Assembly (NCBI GenBank): GCA_019414025.1
Contig: DXMU01000046.1
Location: 62,001-126,000, forward strand
Origin: Collinsella sp.
GTDB taxonomy: Bacteria > Actinomycetota > Coriobacteriia > Coriobacteriales > Coriobacteriaceae
Length of the DNA: 64,000 nucleotides
Reading direction: 5' to 3'
The position numbers and the translations under genes were made by a program. Shown here piece after piece: positions 25,780 to 35,012 of this stretch. Below the pieces are notes generated by a model that saw only the letters and a program-made list of their open reading frames with translations, made no database searches and was not told the origin of the DNA. Each line of letters opens with the position of its first letter. The first letter of the stretch is position 1.

Positions 25780-25815
25780 CCGCGGAGAATCGAACTCTGT
25801 GCAGGGCGCGAGCGT
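25780..25815. repeat. 36-bp direct repeat with inverted tmRNA T-arm, copy 2
   Basis: It starts 211 bp after copy 1 in the same orientation and differs at one base. The pair brackets a G/C-rich, hairpin-rich segment without genes. Confidence 0.75.
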
Positions 25816-25868
25816 AAAGAAAAACGCCTCAGTGACTCAGACCGAGACACGCTTTCCCAATGGCAGCT

Positions 25869-26054
25869 CAAGCGGAAACTGCATCCCGGAATCGACGCTC
25901 GGAATGGGATTCATTTTCCGGAAGACGCCTCAAGCGGAAAGTTCATCCCGGAATCCGCGCTCAGAACGGGTCGCGCTTTCCCAACGGCGGTCCAAACGGA
26001 AAGCGCATCCCAGAATCCGCGCTCAGACCGGGACGCACTTTCCGCTTCACCTGC
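25869..26054. repeat. 62-bp tandem repeat, three copies
   Basis: The marker CAAGCGGAAA (CAAACGGAAA in the last copy) recurs at 25869, 25931 and 25993, exactly 62 bp apart. CATCCCGGAATC and CGCTC-G-A follow at fixed distances in each unit. A partial unit before the first copy (ACTCAGACCGAGACACGCTT) extends the array to about 3.5 units. Confidence 0.75.
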
Positions 26055-26130
26055 CGCCTCGAAAAACCTGCGCGCCCTCCATCCCAAAACTGGGTAGAAG
26101 AAGGCCAAAACGCAATCGCAGGAGGTCAAT

Positions 26131-27036
26131 ATGACTGCAGAAGATAAGGCAAAGAACGCCGGCAAGGTCGCGCTCGTCTTGGAGGGTGGCAGTTTTCGTG
26201 GGCAGTTTACCGCCGGCGTGCTTGACGTTCTCATGGAGGCCGGTGTCGAAATTCCGGCGGTGTACGGCGTCTCGGCCGGTGCGCTCAATGGCGTCAACTA
26301 CAAGTCGCACCAGATCGGTCGCACCAACCGAGTCAATTTGACCTTCTGCAACGACAGCCGCTACATGGGCGCCGCGTCGTTTGCGTCCACGGGTTCCATC
26401 GTGGGTTACGACTTTATCTTCAACGACGTCCAGGACCGCCTGGATCCTTTTGATAACGAGACGTTCGACGCCAGCCCTATCGAGATGTACGCCGTCGCGA
26501 CGGACATGCTGTTTGGAACCGCTGCCTACCTGCCGGTCAAAAGCGCCGTGCTCGACCTCGACGCCGTGCGCGCCTCGACGTCGCTGCCGCTGGTGACGCC
26601 GCCGGTCGAGATCGACGGGCACAAATACGTCGACGGCGGCGTAGCCGATTCGGTCCCCATCGAGCACGTGCTGGAGGAGGCGGGCTTCGATCGCGCGGTT
26701 GTCATTGTCACGCAGGACCGCTCGTACGAGAAAAAGCCCTACGAGTTTATGCCTGCCGCGCGCGCCCGCTATGTCGACTACCCCTATCTGCTCGAGGCTA
26801 TCGAGACGCGCCACGACCGCTATAACCTCCAGCGCATGCACCTGTGGAAGTATGAGCGCGAGGGCCGCGCGCTGGTCATTGCTCCGCAAAAGCCGGTCGA
26901 GGTCGGGCATGTCGAGCACGATCCGGCAAAGCTTTTGGACCTGTATATCCAGGGCCGTCAGGAGGCAAAGCGCTTGCTGGGAGATATCGAGGCGTTTGTC
27001 GAGCGTCAACGCTGCGACATCACGGCTCGTGGATGA
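26131..27036 (+). CDS. Patatin-like phospholipase
   Basis: The 301-residue protein has the patatin Ser-Asp dyad. Ser48 is in the GxSxG motif GVSAG and Asp168 in YVDGG. The oxyanion-hole glycines are in LEGGSFRG near the N-terminus. Family members are cytoplasmic or surface acyl hydrolases acting on lipids. No signal peptide is seen. AGGAGG at 26120-26125 gives a strong start. It stands alone between the repeat region and the ribosomal protein operon. Confidence 0.88.
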   Translation: MTAEDKAKNAGKVALVLEGGSFRGQFTAGVLDVLMEAGVEIPAVYGVSAGALNGVNYKSHQIGRTNRVNLTFCNDSRYMGAASFASTGSIVGYDFIFNDVQDRLDPFDNETFDASPIEMYAVATDMLFGTAAYLPVKSAVLDLDAVRASTSLPLVTPPVEIDGHKYVDGGVADSVPIEHVLEEAGFDRAVVIVTQDRSYEKKPYEFMPAARARYVDYPYLLEAIETRHDRYNLQRMHLWKYEREGRALVIAPQKPVEVGHVEHDPAKLLDLYIQGRQEAKRLLGDIEAFVERQRCDITARG

Positions 27037-27072
27037 CATGTGCAGAAACTCTGGTCGGAGCCAAAATACCTG

Positions 27073-27100
27073 TTGACTCGTACGGCGAGCGGGGTAATAT
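27073..27100 (+). promoter_or_regulatory. rplM: Promoter of rplM-rpsI
   Basis: TTGACT (27073-27078) and TAATAT (27095-27100) are 16 bp apart, 67 bp before the GTG start. Both boxes are close to consensus. Confidence 0.8.
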
Positions 27101-27166
27101 GGACGGGTTACTTGCAGAGCCCCGTGAATCTCTGTAACAACACGTACTGTACATGGAGGAGTCTAA

Positions 27167-27610
27167 GTGATTTCGAAATCGACTCACTACGCCAAGCAGG
27201 GCGAGGTCCAGCGCAACTGGGTTCTCGTCGACGCCGATGGTGCTGTCCTGGGCCGTCTTGCCACCCAGATCGCAATGATCCTGCGCGGTAAGAACAAGCC
27301 CCAGTTCACGCCCAACAGCGACTGCGGCGACTTCGTTGTCGTCATCAACGCCGATAAGGTCCAGCTTACCGGTAACAAGGCCGACACGAAGACCTATTAT
27401 CGCCACAGCGGCTACAACGGCGGCCTCAAGGCTGAGAGCTTCCGCCAGGCTATGGAGAAGCACCCGGAGAAGGTTATCGAGCGCGCCGTTCGCGGTATGC
27501 TGCCCAAGACCACCCTCGGCCGTGCCCAGATGACCAAGCTTAAGGTCTACGCTGGTGCCGAGCATCCGCACGCTGCCCAGAACCCCACGAAGATTGAGCT
27601 GGAGGCTTAA
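27167..27610 (+). CDS. rplM: 50S ribosomal protein L13
   Basis: The 147-residue protein carries L13 features: WVLVDADGAVLGRLATQIA near the start, the basic GKNKPQFTPNSDCGDFVVVI, and HSGYNGGLK. L13 is an early assembly protein of the large subunit. GTG 27167 is used, with TGGAGGA at 27154-27160. It is followed after two bases by rpsI, the usual order. Confidence 0.97.
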   Translation: MISKSTHYAKQGEVQRNWVLVDADGAVLGRLATQIAMILRGKNKPQFTPNSDCGDFVVVINADKVQLTGNKADTKTYYRHSGYNGGLKAESFRQAMEKHPEKVIERAVRGMLPKTTLGRAQMTKLKVYAGAEHPHAAQNPTKIELEA

Positions 27611-27612
27611 AG

Positions 27613-28008
<396 letters not shown>

Positions 28009-28038
28009 GGTTTTATCTCCTTTCGAGATACAATGTAC

Positions 28039-28083
28039 AAGCGGGGCCTGCCGATTCCTCGGCGGGTCCCGCTTTTCTTTTTC
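28039..28083 (+). terminator. Terminator after rplM-rpsI
   Basis: AAGCGGGGCCTGCCGA pairs with TCGGCGGGTCCCGCTT through 16 positions including G-T pairs, followed by TTCTTTTTC. Confidence 0.88.
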
Positions 28084-28131
28084 GACTAGGGTGGGCGGTT
28101 GCATATCGCCTGCTAGGGAAGGAGCGATCCT

Positions 28132-29469
28132 ATGCCCCAGAACATCTTCGGTACCGACGGCGTCCGTGGCGTCGCCAATGCCGACCTCTCGTGTGACCTC
28201 GCGTTTCGCCTGGGCCGCGCGGCGACCAAGTTCCTTGGTCCGGATATCTGTGTCGGCCGCGACACGCGTCTTTCGGGCACCATGCTCGAGAGCGCTCTGA
28301 CCGCCGGCATCATGGCCGAGGGCGGCCGTCCGCACTGCTGCGGCGTCATCCCCACGCCTGCCGTGGCGCTGCTCACCGTCCAGAATGAGCTCGACGGCGG
28401 CATCGTCATCTCTGCTTCGCATAATCCGCCGGAGTTCAACGGCATCAAGTTCTTTAGCCGCAAGGGCATGAAGCTTCCCGATGCGGTCGAGGAAGAGATC
28501 AGCGCCTGGGTCATGTCCGAGGAAGCCATGGCTGCCGACACGCTGCCGACCGGTGCCGGCGTGGGCCACATCATCAAGATGAAGGACGCTCGCAAGGCAT
28601 ACGTCGACCACGCCATCGATACGCTTGATGGCCTGAGGCTCGATGGCCTGGTCGTTGCCGTCGACTGCGGTCACGGTGCTTCCTGCCAGACTACGCCCGC
28701 CGCGCTGCAGCGCCTGGGTGCCACGGTCCATGCCATCAACACCGATTACTGCGGCACCGACATCAATGTCGAGTGCGGCTCCACTCACCTCGAGCCCCTG
28801 CGCGAGCTCGTGCTGCGCACCCATGCTGACATCGGCCTGGCCCACGACGGCGACGCCGATCGCGTGCTCTTTGTGGACAGCGAGGGCAATGAGATCGACG
28901 GTGACTACATCCTGGCTATCTGCGGTTCTGACCTCGCCGCCCGCGGCAAGCTCGCCAGCTCCGAGATCGTCTCGACCGTCATGTGCAACCTGGGCTTCTC
29001 CATCGCTATGAAGGAGCAGGGCTTCGAGATGGTTCAGACCGCTGTGGGCGACCGTTATGTTCTTGAGCGTATGCTCGCGGACGGTGCCGTCATCGGCGGC
29101 GAACAGTCCGGCCACATCATCTTCCTGGAGCACAACACCACCGGTGACGGCCTGGTGACGGCTCTGCAGCTGCTGGCCGTGCTCAAGCGCACCGGTCGTA
29201 CCCTCACCGATCTTGCCGGCATCATGAAGAAGTATCCGCAGGTACTCGTCAACGTGCATTCCGACAACAAGGCTGGTCTGGATGATTGCCAGCCCATCTG
29301 GGATGCCGTCGCTGCTGCCGAGAAGGAGCTTGACGGCCGCGGCCGCATTCTGGTGCGTCCGAGCGGTACCGAGCCGCTGGTCCGCGTTATGGCCGAGGCC
29401 GAGACGCACGAGCTGACCCAGCGCGTTGTCGACGACATCGTCGAGGTTGTCAAGCGCGAACTTCCCTAA
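28132..29469 (+). CDS. glmM: Phosphoglucosamine mutase
   Basis: The 445-residue enzyme has the phospho-Ser96 in ISASHNPPEFNG, the magnesium loop DGDADRVLF and the phosphate-binding RPSGTEPLVRVMAEA at the C-terminus. Its beginning, FGTDGVRGVAN, separates GlmM from other hexose mutases. It converts glucosamine-6-phosphate to the 1-phosphate, the step that commits amino sugar to UDP-GlcNAc and the cell wall. AAGGAG precedes ATG 28132. The opposing catabolic enzyme NagB is encoded 0.8 kb downstream. Confidence 0.96.
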   Translation: MPQNIFGTDGVRGVANADLSCDLAFRLGRAATKFLGPDICVGRDTRLSGTMLESALTAGIMAEGGRPHCCGVIPTPAVALLTVQNELDGGIVISASHNPPEFNGIKFFSRKGMKLPDAVEEEISAWVMSEEAMAADTLPTGAGVGHIIKMKDARKAYVDHAIDTLDGLRLDGLVVAVDCGHGASCQTTPAALQRLGATVHAINTDYCGTDINVECGSTHLEPLRELVLRTHADIGLAHDGDADRVLFVDSEGNEIDGDYILAICGSDLAARGKLASSEIVSTVMCNLGFSIAMKEQGFEMVQTAVGDRYVLERMLADGAVIGGEQSGHIIFLEHNTTGDGLVTALQLLAVLKRTGRTLTDLAGIMKKYPQVLVNVHSDNKAGLDDCQPIWDAVAAAEKELDGRGRILVRPSGTEPLVRVMAEAETHELTQRVVDDIVEVVKRELP

Positions 29470-29540
29470 TGGTCAAAAACGAGTGCCAAGTGGTAAACTG
29501 TTAAGGTTATTTTGGTTGATCGGTATGTCCGAGGGGGAGC

Positions 29541-30038
29541 ATGTTCACTAAAGTCCTAAGGTCTTTTGGTATGCGTGGTCGAGTCCTTACGCTGGATGCT
29601 CCCATCTCGGGCGACGTCATTCCGCTTTCCGAGGTAAACGACCAGACATTTGCCACCGGCCTTTTGGGCCAGGGCGTGGCGATTCAGCCTACCGGCACGC
29701 GTGTGATTGCACCGGCTGATGCCAAGGTCGAGGCCATTTTTCCCACGGGACACGCTGTTGCGCTTAACACGGTCGATGGCTTGGACGTGCTCATCCACGT
29801 TGGTTTGGACACTGTTCAGCTTGAGGGCAAGCACTTTACCGTATATGCGCAAGTGGGTGACATCGTCCATAAGGGCGATGTACTCATTGAGTTCGATCGC
29901 GAGGCAATTGCTGCCGAGGGCTACGATGTGACGGTTCCCATCTTGGTATGCAACTCCGTTGAGTTCTCGAGCATCAAGGGCTCCGTTGGCGCGCATGTCG
30001 AAGAGATGGACCAGCTCATCGTTGCTCGCGAGCGCTAA
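29541..30038 (+). CDS. crr: PTS glucose-type EIIA protein
   Basis: The 165-residue cytoplasmic protein is a stand-alone EIIA of the glucose family. His86 in VLIHVGLDTV would be the phosphorylated residue, with His71 in PTGHAVAL as its partner. Proteins of this kind receive phosphate from HPr and hand it to EIIB of sugar permeases, and some also regulate. No EIIBC gene is nearby, so the permease must lie elsewhere. GAGGGGGAG precedes ATG 29541. Confidence 0.88.
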   Translation: MFTKVLRSFGMRGRVLTLDAPISGDVIPLSEVNDQTFATGLLGQGVAIQPTGTRVIAPADAKVEAIFPTGHAVALNTVDGLDVLIHVGLDTVQLEGKHFTVYAQVGDIVHKGDVLIEFDREAIAAEGYDVTVPILVCNSVEFSSIKGSVGAHVEEMDQLIVARER

Positions 30039-30079
30039 CAAGTGCACGTGGCCATTAGCCTACAATTCAAACACGTTTA

Positions 30080-30111
30080 CGGAGGGCGCCCTTGAAAGAG
30101 GACGCCCTCCG
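30080..30111 (+). terminator. Hairpin after the EIIA gene
   Basis: CGGAGGGCG and CGCCCTCCG form a 9-bp stem with a 14-base loop. No T tract follows; it may be a weak terminator or a leader structure. The rest of the 271-bp spacer up to nagB shows only the G/C-rich hairpin GCGGCC/GGCCGC near 30238-30258. Confidence 0.5.
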
Positions 30112-30309
30112 TGGCAAGATGGGATTTGTCCGAAGCTAAAAGGCTTTGGGTCACCGTGGACGGGCAGGGGCCTCGACGCGGTTAGACACGAGACACATAC
30201 ATTACGCGACCTCGCCCTGGTGGCCGCACACGTTGGTTGCGGCCGACGCGGGCCGCGGGCAAGTGCTTGTAAGGGAGCCTTGCCTCTCTTGTACGAGAAA
30301 GGACGCGTA

Positions 30310-31038
30310 ATGAAGATCATTAAAGCTAAAGACTACGAGGATATGAGCCGCAAGGCCGCCAATATTATCTCGGCGCAGGTTATCCTCAAGCCCGACTGCG
30401 TGTTGGGTCTTGCCACCGGCTCCACCCCGATCGGTGCCTACAAGCAGCTCGCTGCTTGGTACGAGAAGGGCGACGTCGACTTTGCCGAGGTCAGCACCTA
30501 CAACCTGGACGAGTATCGCGGCCTTTCGCACGACGATCCCCAGAGCTATCACTACTTCATGCGTGAGAACTTCTTCGATCACATCAACATCGACCTGAAC
30601 AACACGCATGTGCCCGACGGTTCCAACCCCGACGCCGCCGCTGCCTGCTCTGAGTACGATAAGGTCGTCGCTGCCGCCGGCTATCCCGATCTGCAGCTGC
30701 TCGGCATTGGCAACAACGGCCACATCGGCTTCAACGAGCCCGATGACCACTTCTCCAAGGGCACGCACTGCGTCGACCTTACCGAGAGCACCATTCAGGC
30801 CAACAGCCGCCTGTTCGACAGCATCGACGATGTTCCCCGTCAGGCCTACACCATGGGTACTCAGACCATCATGTATGCCCGCATGATCCTGGTCGTCGCC
30901 AACGGCGAGGCCAAGGCTCAGGCCGTGCACGATATGTGCTATGGTCCGGTTACGCCCGAGTGCCCGGCTTCGATCCTGCAGCTGCACACCAACTGCGTTG
31001 TCGTTGCCGACGAGGCCGCCCTTTCGCTCTGCGAGTAG
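30310..31038 (+). CDS. nagB: Glucosamine-6-phosphate deaminase
   Basis: The 242-residue enzyme has the phosphate-binding LGLATGSTPIGAYKQL, the catalytic Asp in NLDEYRGL and the active-site GIGNNGHIGFNEP. It converts glucosamine-6-phosphate into fructose-6-phosphate and ammonia, which opens amino sugars to glycolysis. ATG 30310 has AAAGGA just upstream; the longer frame from 29959 is rejected because it crosses the EIIA gene. Being close to glmM it marks the two competing fates of the same substrate. Confidence 0.95.
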   Translation: MKIIKAKDYEDMSRKAANIISAQVILKPDCVLGLATGSTPIGAYKQLAAWYEKGDVDFAEVSTYNLDEYRGLSHDDPQSYHYFMRENFFDHINIDLNNTHVPDGSNPDAAAACSEYDKVVAAAGYPDLQLLGIGNNGHIGFNEPDDHFSKGTHCVDLTESTIQANSRLFDSIDDVPRQAYTMGTQTIMYARMILVVANGEAKAQAVHDMCYGPVTPECPASILQLHTNCVVVADEAALSLCE

Positions 31039-31070
31039 CGCGAATCCTGCACCTCGACATAGCCTTGCCT

Positions 31071-31098
31071 AAGGCCTCCGCTTTGCGGGGGCCTTTTT
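31071..31098 (+). terminator. nagB: Terminator after nagB
   Basis: AAGGCCTCCGC pairs with GCGGGGGCCTT (one G-T pair) around a TTT loop, followed by a T run. Confidence 0.88.
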
Positions 31099-31485
31099 GC
31101 TATCCCTTTCTGTCCACTTGACCAAAATCTTGCCGCAAGCTTGACGAATGCCGGATGCCCAACAGCTTGATTCATTCATATCAGATTCTATGCAAAAATG
31201 CCACTAAAAGGTCGTAGACGGTAGCGGGTGCTAGGCGAGTTGAATGACATAGCTGAACCTTGTTCATTTGCGTTACACTGCCGCTTAGATGGGACAAGCT
31301 GACAAGCTCATTTACCTGCTTAAAGACCGATTAGTCGGGGGATTAATAACAATCGGCCCTCGCTGTACAAAAACTTGCCGCTTGCGTACCAAAAGACAAC
31401 CTAAAACACAAGGTCGCTCTATTCATAGCGCGGCTTGTATGGTCTTGCGGCTACAGTGTCCATACGGTCGAGTTGAGGAGCGGGC
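31099..31485. other. Leader region of the SARP-type regulator
   Basis: In this 387-bp spacer I see no credible gene. CCGATT and AATCGG near 31328-31360 can pair, and TACACT at 31274-31279 is a possible -10 box without a good -35. The small ORF at 31289-31492 lacks a ribosome site. Confidence 0.4.
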
Positions 31486-34485
31486 ATGGTAAACGATTTG
31501 AGCGGTATAGACGACCTCGAGCTGATGCCGCTGGGCGGAGGCTATATGGTGCGACGCGAACGCTTGATGAATGAGCTTATCGCCAAGGGCCGAAAGGCCG
31601 GCATCGTGGTTCTTTATGCGCCCGACGGGTTTGGGAAGACCTCGGTGCTGCTGCAGTACACCCATGAGGTTAAATGCGACCCGACGCGAGGCCCCGTGCG
31701 GATTATCGAGGCCGATCGCGCCATTGGGCGCGAGGTGTTTATGCAGCTCGAGGTGGTTACCGAAGAACTCAAAGACAAACCGCACTCCCTTATCGCGATT
31801 GATAATGTGCCAAACCTCGATCAGCACGATACCGAAGACCTCATCGACAGGATTCGCGGCCTGCGCGCTATGGGGATAGGGGTCTTTATCTCCTGTCGTC
31901 CTTCAAATCGTCAGCTGATTCATGGGCTGGGCGATTCGGTTAAGATCAATGCGCAGATGCTCAAGGTGCATGCCTATGAGTATTCGGCGTGGGCATCGGC
32001 GTTTTCGATCAGCACATCGCTCGACTTTTATCAGCTCACGCAGGGCGTGCCCGAGCTCGTTTCGGCATTGCAGACGGGTCTGTATGGCCAAGGCGACGTA
32101 GCCGGTCTGCTCGAAAACGAGATTGTCAACGTATATGGCGCGGCACTTGTCGATCTGGCTTCGCTCGACAATAATGCGCTGTTTTGCGTGGCATGTCTCA
32201 TGGTTTTGATGGGCGAGGGCAATATCGCGGAACTCGAGGCTTGCGGGGTGAGGCTGTCGATGGTCGACCAGTCCTACTTTGTACGCGACTACCCGATCTT
32301 TGGCTTGGATCCCGCCGAGCGGAGTTTTACGTGTCTGGGCACGGAGGATAACGGACGCTTGCGTTTGCGTAAGTTGGTGGCCGAGGTTCGCCCCGAACTT
32401 GTTCCGAGGGCGGCCCGGATTTTGCTTAAGGCGGGCCGATGCGATGCGGCGATGGGCCTGGCGGATGCCTTTTTGGACCGTGGGGCGGTCCTTGAACTTG
32501 CTGGGCAGTATGGGGTCGATCTGGCTCTGACGGGGCACGGGGCCGATATCTGCCGAGCGGCGCTGGGCACGATCGATGCCGACGATTCGGCTCCAGAGCC
32601 AACGCCTGCCGAGGCGCTTGGCGTATATCTGGCAGCGGTCAGCGTGTCCAATACAAAGCTCGCTCGCTATATGGCATCGGTCATCGAGCGCGGGGGCGAA
32701 CGGGCGGCCTGCGAAATAGACCCTGTTTCATGGAGGGTGGCCCAGACACTGACGGCTGTTTGCTATGGGGACAACGGGCTTGGGCTCCCTACGAACCTGG
32801 CCGTGCCAGAAATCGAGACATCCCATACCGCACTCGATATGTTGTCTGCGCATATCGAGGTCAAGCGATGCCTGACCGAACGGGGAGATGACGGCGGCGT
32901 TCTACAGCAGCTCAAAACGAGCAAGGCCTACGACTGCGAGCTCGACATCGCGGGGATTGTTATACGGGCCGATAGCATGCTGGTGGAGCTCTTTGACGGG
33001 TCGTTTGCGGGAACCGACAAGCGCGACGACGAGATGACGGTGGTGCGGGAGGCGCTCGACGTACGTGGGCTTAAGGCGATGGCTATCTGGGTGCGCATGG
33101 TGTTGGCGGCACGGCGGCTCCTTTCCGGCTTGCCGGTAACCGACGACGCGGCATTCAACGAGCTCGATCGTTTTGCCGTGCGCATGCGCGACAACCAGAT
33201 TCAGCTGTTTGGCCTGTTGCTAGAAGGCTGGCAGTCGCTGGCAGAGGGACGGCCGGTTAATGCAAAGTTCCGTGCGGTCCAAGTGCTCAAACTTGCCGAG
33301 GAGTCGATTGCGTACATGCGCGATAACGCATTGCTGTTGGAGCGCGCGGCGTATCTGCGTAACACCTCGATGGTTTCGGTGCGCGAGGAAGCGGAGCTAC
33401 TCGATATAAGCCAGACGCAGGTTGGTGGAGCGGAGGCCTGGATGGTGGCGCTGCATTTGGCCTGTGCGGGCCGAGACAGCGATCTTGCGGCCTGGATGTC
33501 CATGAATCGTGCGGGGATTCTGGAGCCATCGTATCGGCTCTTTGCGCGCCTTGCCATGCATTGTCTGGGCGAGCCGGCGACCAGGATTCGCAAGAAGCTT
33601 CCCGTGCGCGAGCTGTCGCGGTACTCGCTGCGCGATGATCTGGAAGGGGAGGGCGAGCGCCTGTTCCAGGCCGGCGAGGTTGAAGCCGTTGATACCATCG
33701 ACCATATCGAGATTCGCATGTTTGGTGCGTTCCGCGCCGAGCGCGACGGGTTTCCCATCACGGACAAAATGTGGCGCCGCAAGAAGGCGGCGACACTTGC
33801 CGAGCGGCTTGCGCTGGGCATGGATGCGCTCGTCGATCGTGAGACGCTGGCCATGGAGTTGTGGCCCCATGCCGAGTTCAATAGCGCCCGCAACAACCTG
33901 TACTCGACGATATCGCGCTTGCGGTCGGCTTTGGGACCGACGCCGGATGGCAAGTCGTGTGTGCTCATCCAAAATGAATGCATCGGACTCAACGGCGACT
34001 ACGTCAAGACCGATGTACGGCTGTTTGACCAGATAAGCCGCGAGGTTTTGGGAAATCGCACGGGTGCGCGCGGGCCCCATTTAGTTGAGCTGTGCCTTAA
34101 GATTGAGCAGCTTTATGCCGGACCGCTGTATGTTCCCAATGGCTGTAATCCCACCTACTTTTTGCGTATGCGACGCATTATGCAGTCAAAGTACATCGAT
34201 TGCATGATTAAGGGAGCAAATGCCGCTCTAGAAGAAAACGATCTGCAGTCGGCGATTTGGCTGGCGGAGTCGGGGCTTCGACAGGAAACGGCGCGTGAGG
34301 ATATGGTGCGCTGCGCCATGCGTGTCTACAGTGCGGCGGGGCGGAGGCGCGATATCGTCGAGCTATACAGTGGGCATATGCACCATCTGAGGGAGCAGGT
34401 CAATGGCGTGCCCGAGCCCGAGACGCGGCGTCTATACGAGCGCTTGGTGGAGGGGCGGCTCAATCGCGTGCTGGTCGAGCGATAA
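31486..34485 (+). CDS. Large STAND-ATPase/SARP-type transcriptional regulator
   Basis: The 999-residue protein starts with a P-loop ATPase region like those of MalT-type regulators: APDGFGKT (45-52) is the Walker A and SLIAIDNV a Walker B-like strand. A long helical middle follows (about 200-735). The C-terminus holds a winged helix (about 741-835, EIRMFGAFRAERDG) and a bacterial transcriptional activator domain (about 850-990, with FDQISREV and repeats of the TPR type), the arrangement of SARP activators. GAGGAG precedes ATG 31486. Such proteins are thought to switch on after ligand and ATP binding. Target genes are unknown; no neighbour is an obvious partner. Confidence 0.82.
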   Translation: MVNDLSGIDDLELMPLGGGYMVRRERLMNELIAKGRKAGIVVLYAPDGFGKTSVLLQYTHEVKCDPTRGPVRIIEADRAIGREVFMQLEVVTEELKDKPHSLIAIDNVPNLDQHDTEDLIDRIRGLRAMGIGVFISCRPSNRQLIHGLGDSVKINAQMLKVHAYEYSAWASAFSISTSLDFYQLTQGVPELVSALQTGLYGQGDVAGLLENEIVNVYGAALVDLASLDNNALFCVACLMVLMGEGNIAELEACGVRLSMVDQSYFVRDYPIFGLDPAERSFTCLGTEDNGRLRLRKLVAEVRPELVPRAARILLKAGRCDAAMGLADAFLDRGAVLELAGQYGVDLALTGHGADICRAALGTIDADDSAPEPTPAEALGVYLAAVSVSNTKLARYMASVIERGGERAACEIDPVSWRVAQTLTAVCYGDNGLGLPTNLAVPEIETSHTALDMLSAHIEVKRCLTERGDDGGVLQQLKTSKAYDCELDIAGIVIRADSMLVELFDGSFAGTDKRDDEMTVVREALDVRGLKAMAIWVRMVLAARRLLSGLPVTDDAAFNELDRFAVRMRDNQIQLFGLLLEGWQSLAEGRPVNAKFRAVQVLKLAEESIAYMRDNALLLERAAYLRNTSMVSVREEAELLDISQTQVGGAEAWMVALHLACAGRDSDLAAWMSMNRAGILEPSYRLFARLAMHCLGEPATRIRKKLPVRELSRYSLRDDLEGEGERLFQAGEVEAVDTIDHIEIRMFGAFRAERDGFPITDKMWRRKKAATLAERLALGMDALVDRETLAMELWPHAEFNSARNNLYSTISRLRSALGPTPDGKSCVLIQNECIGLNGDYVKTDVRLFDQISREVLGNRTGARGPHLVELCLKIEQLYAGPLYVPNGCNPTYFLRMRRIMQSKYIDCMIKGANAALEENDLQSAIWLAESGLRQETAREDMVRCAMRVYSAAGRRRDIVELYSGHMHHLREQVNGVPEPETRRLYERLVEGRLNRVLVER

Positions 34486-34517
34486 AAAACGGGCGCCCGA
34501 AGTACTTGGGCACCCGT
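34484..34517 (-). terminator. Terminator of the YhbY gene (minus strand)
   Basis: On the minus strand ACGGGTGCCC and GGGCGCCCGT pair with one internal mismatch and run into TTTTTT. It overlaps the last bases of the plus-strand regulator gene. Confidence 0.75.
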
Positions 34518-34554
34518 AAGCTTGCTATGTGTTGGTTCGCCGGATCATTGACTC

Positions 34555-34854
34555 TTAGACGAGCTTGATCTTCTCGATGTCCTTGCGCGAGGACTCGCGA
34601 TACAGCGAGAACTTGCGGCCGATGACCTGGACGACCTCGGCGTGGCAACGCTCAGCGAGCTCTTCGGCGGCCTCGCGGGCGGAAAGGCTGGAGCCATCGA
34701 GCACGGAGCACTTAACGAGCTCATGCTTCTCCAGGTAGGCGACCGTCTGCTCGACGGTGCCCTCGTTGACATCGGACTTACCGATGATGATGGCGGGGTT
34801 GAGGTGATGGGCCATGCTGCGAAGCTGCTTGACCTGGGCTCCTGTCAGTGCCAT
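34555..34854 (-). CDS. yhbY: YhbY-family RNA-binding protein
   Basis: The 99-residue protein is a single CRS1-YhbY (CRM) domain. LTGAQVKQLRSMAHHLNPAI is the usual start, IIGKSDVNEGTV follows, and the GxxG-like loop is in VIGRKFSLYR. Bacterial members bind pre-50S ribosomal particles. The gene is monocistronic with its own terminator. The ribosome site is weak. Confidence 0.9.
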   Translation of the reverse strand: MALTGAQVKQLRSMAHHLNPAIIIGKSDVNEGTVEQTVAYLEKHELVKCSVLDGSSLSAREAAEELAERCHAEVVQVIGRKFSLYRESSRKDIEKIKLV

Positions 34855-35012
34855 GGGTTCTCGCTTTCTATGTATGGGGCGCCCCGCGACGGGGCCTTAA
34901 TCTACGTGAGCTGTCCCACGATAGCGCAGGAACGGCGCGGTGTGGAGCGCGTTTGCCCAGTTCAAAAAGAATGCGGATGCCGAGTGAGTGGGCGGTGCGG
35001 GCTGCGAACAGG

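Larger units (their letters stand above)
25558..26130. other. Repeat-filled spacer after tmRNA
   Basis: No gene is supported in these 573 bp. The first half has two 36-bp direct repeats that contain an inverted piece of the tmRNA 3' end, and small hairpins such as AAACGCGAAGCGTTT. The second half has a 62-bp tandem repeat. The ribosome site of the patatin gene is at 26120-26125. Confidence 0.6.

Noticed and set aside
25392..25871. Long minus-strand ORF across the tmRNA 3' half
   Set aside because: It is antisense to tmRNA and its scars, has no ribosome site and no protein-like composition.
25869..26054. CRISPR array
   Set aside because: The unit is 62 bp with homology spread along it, not a short identical repeat alternating with unique spacers, and no cas gene is near.
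30039..30309. glmS-type ribozyme or riboswitch before nagB
   Set aside because: G/C-rich hairpins are present, but I see no match to a conserved riboswitch core.
31289..31492. Small plus-strand ORF before the SARP-type regulator
   Set aside because: It has no ribosome site, its second half looks like random translation, and it overlaps the start of the regulator gene.
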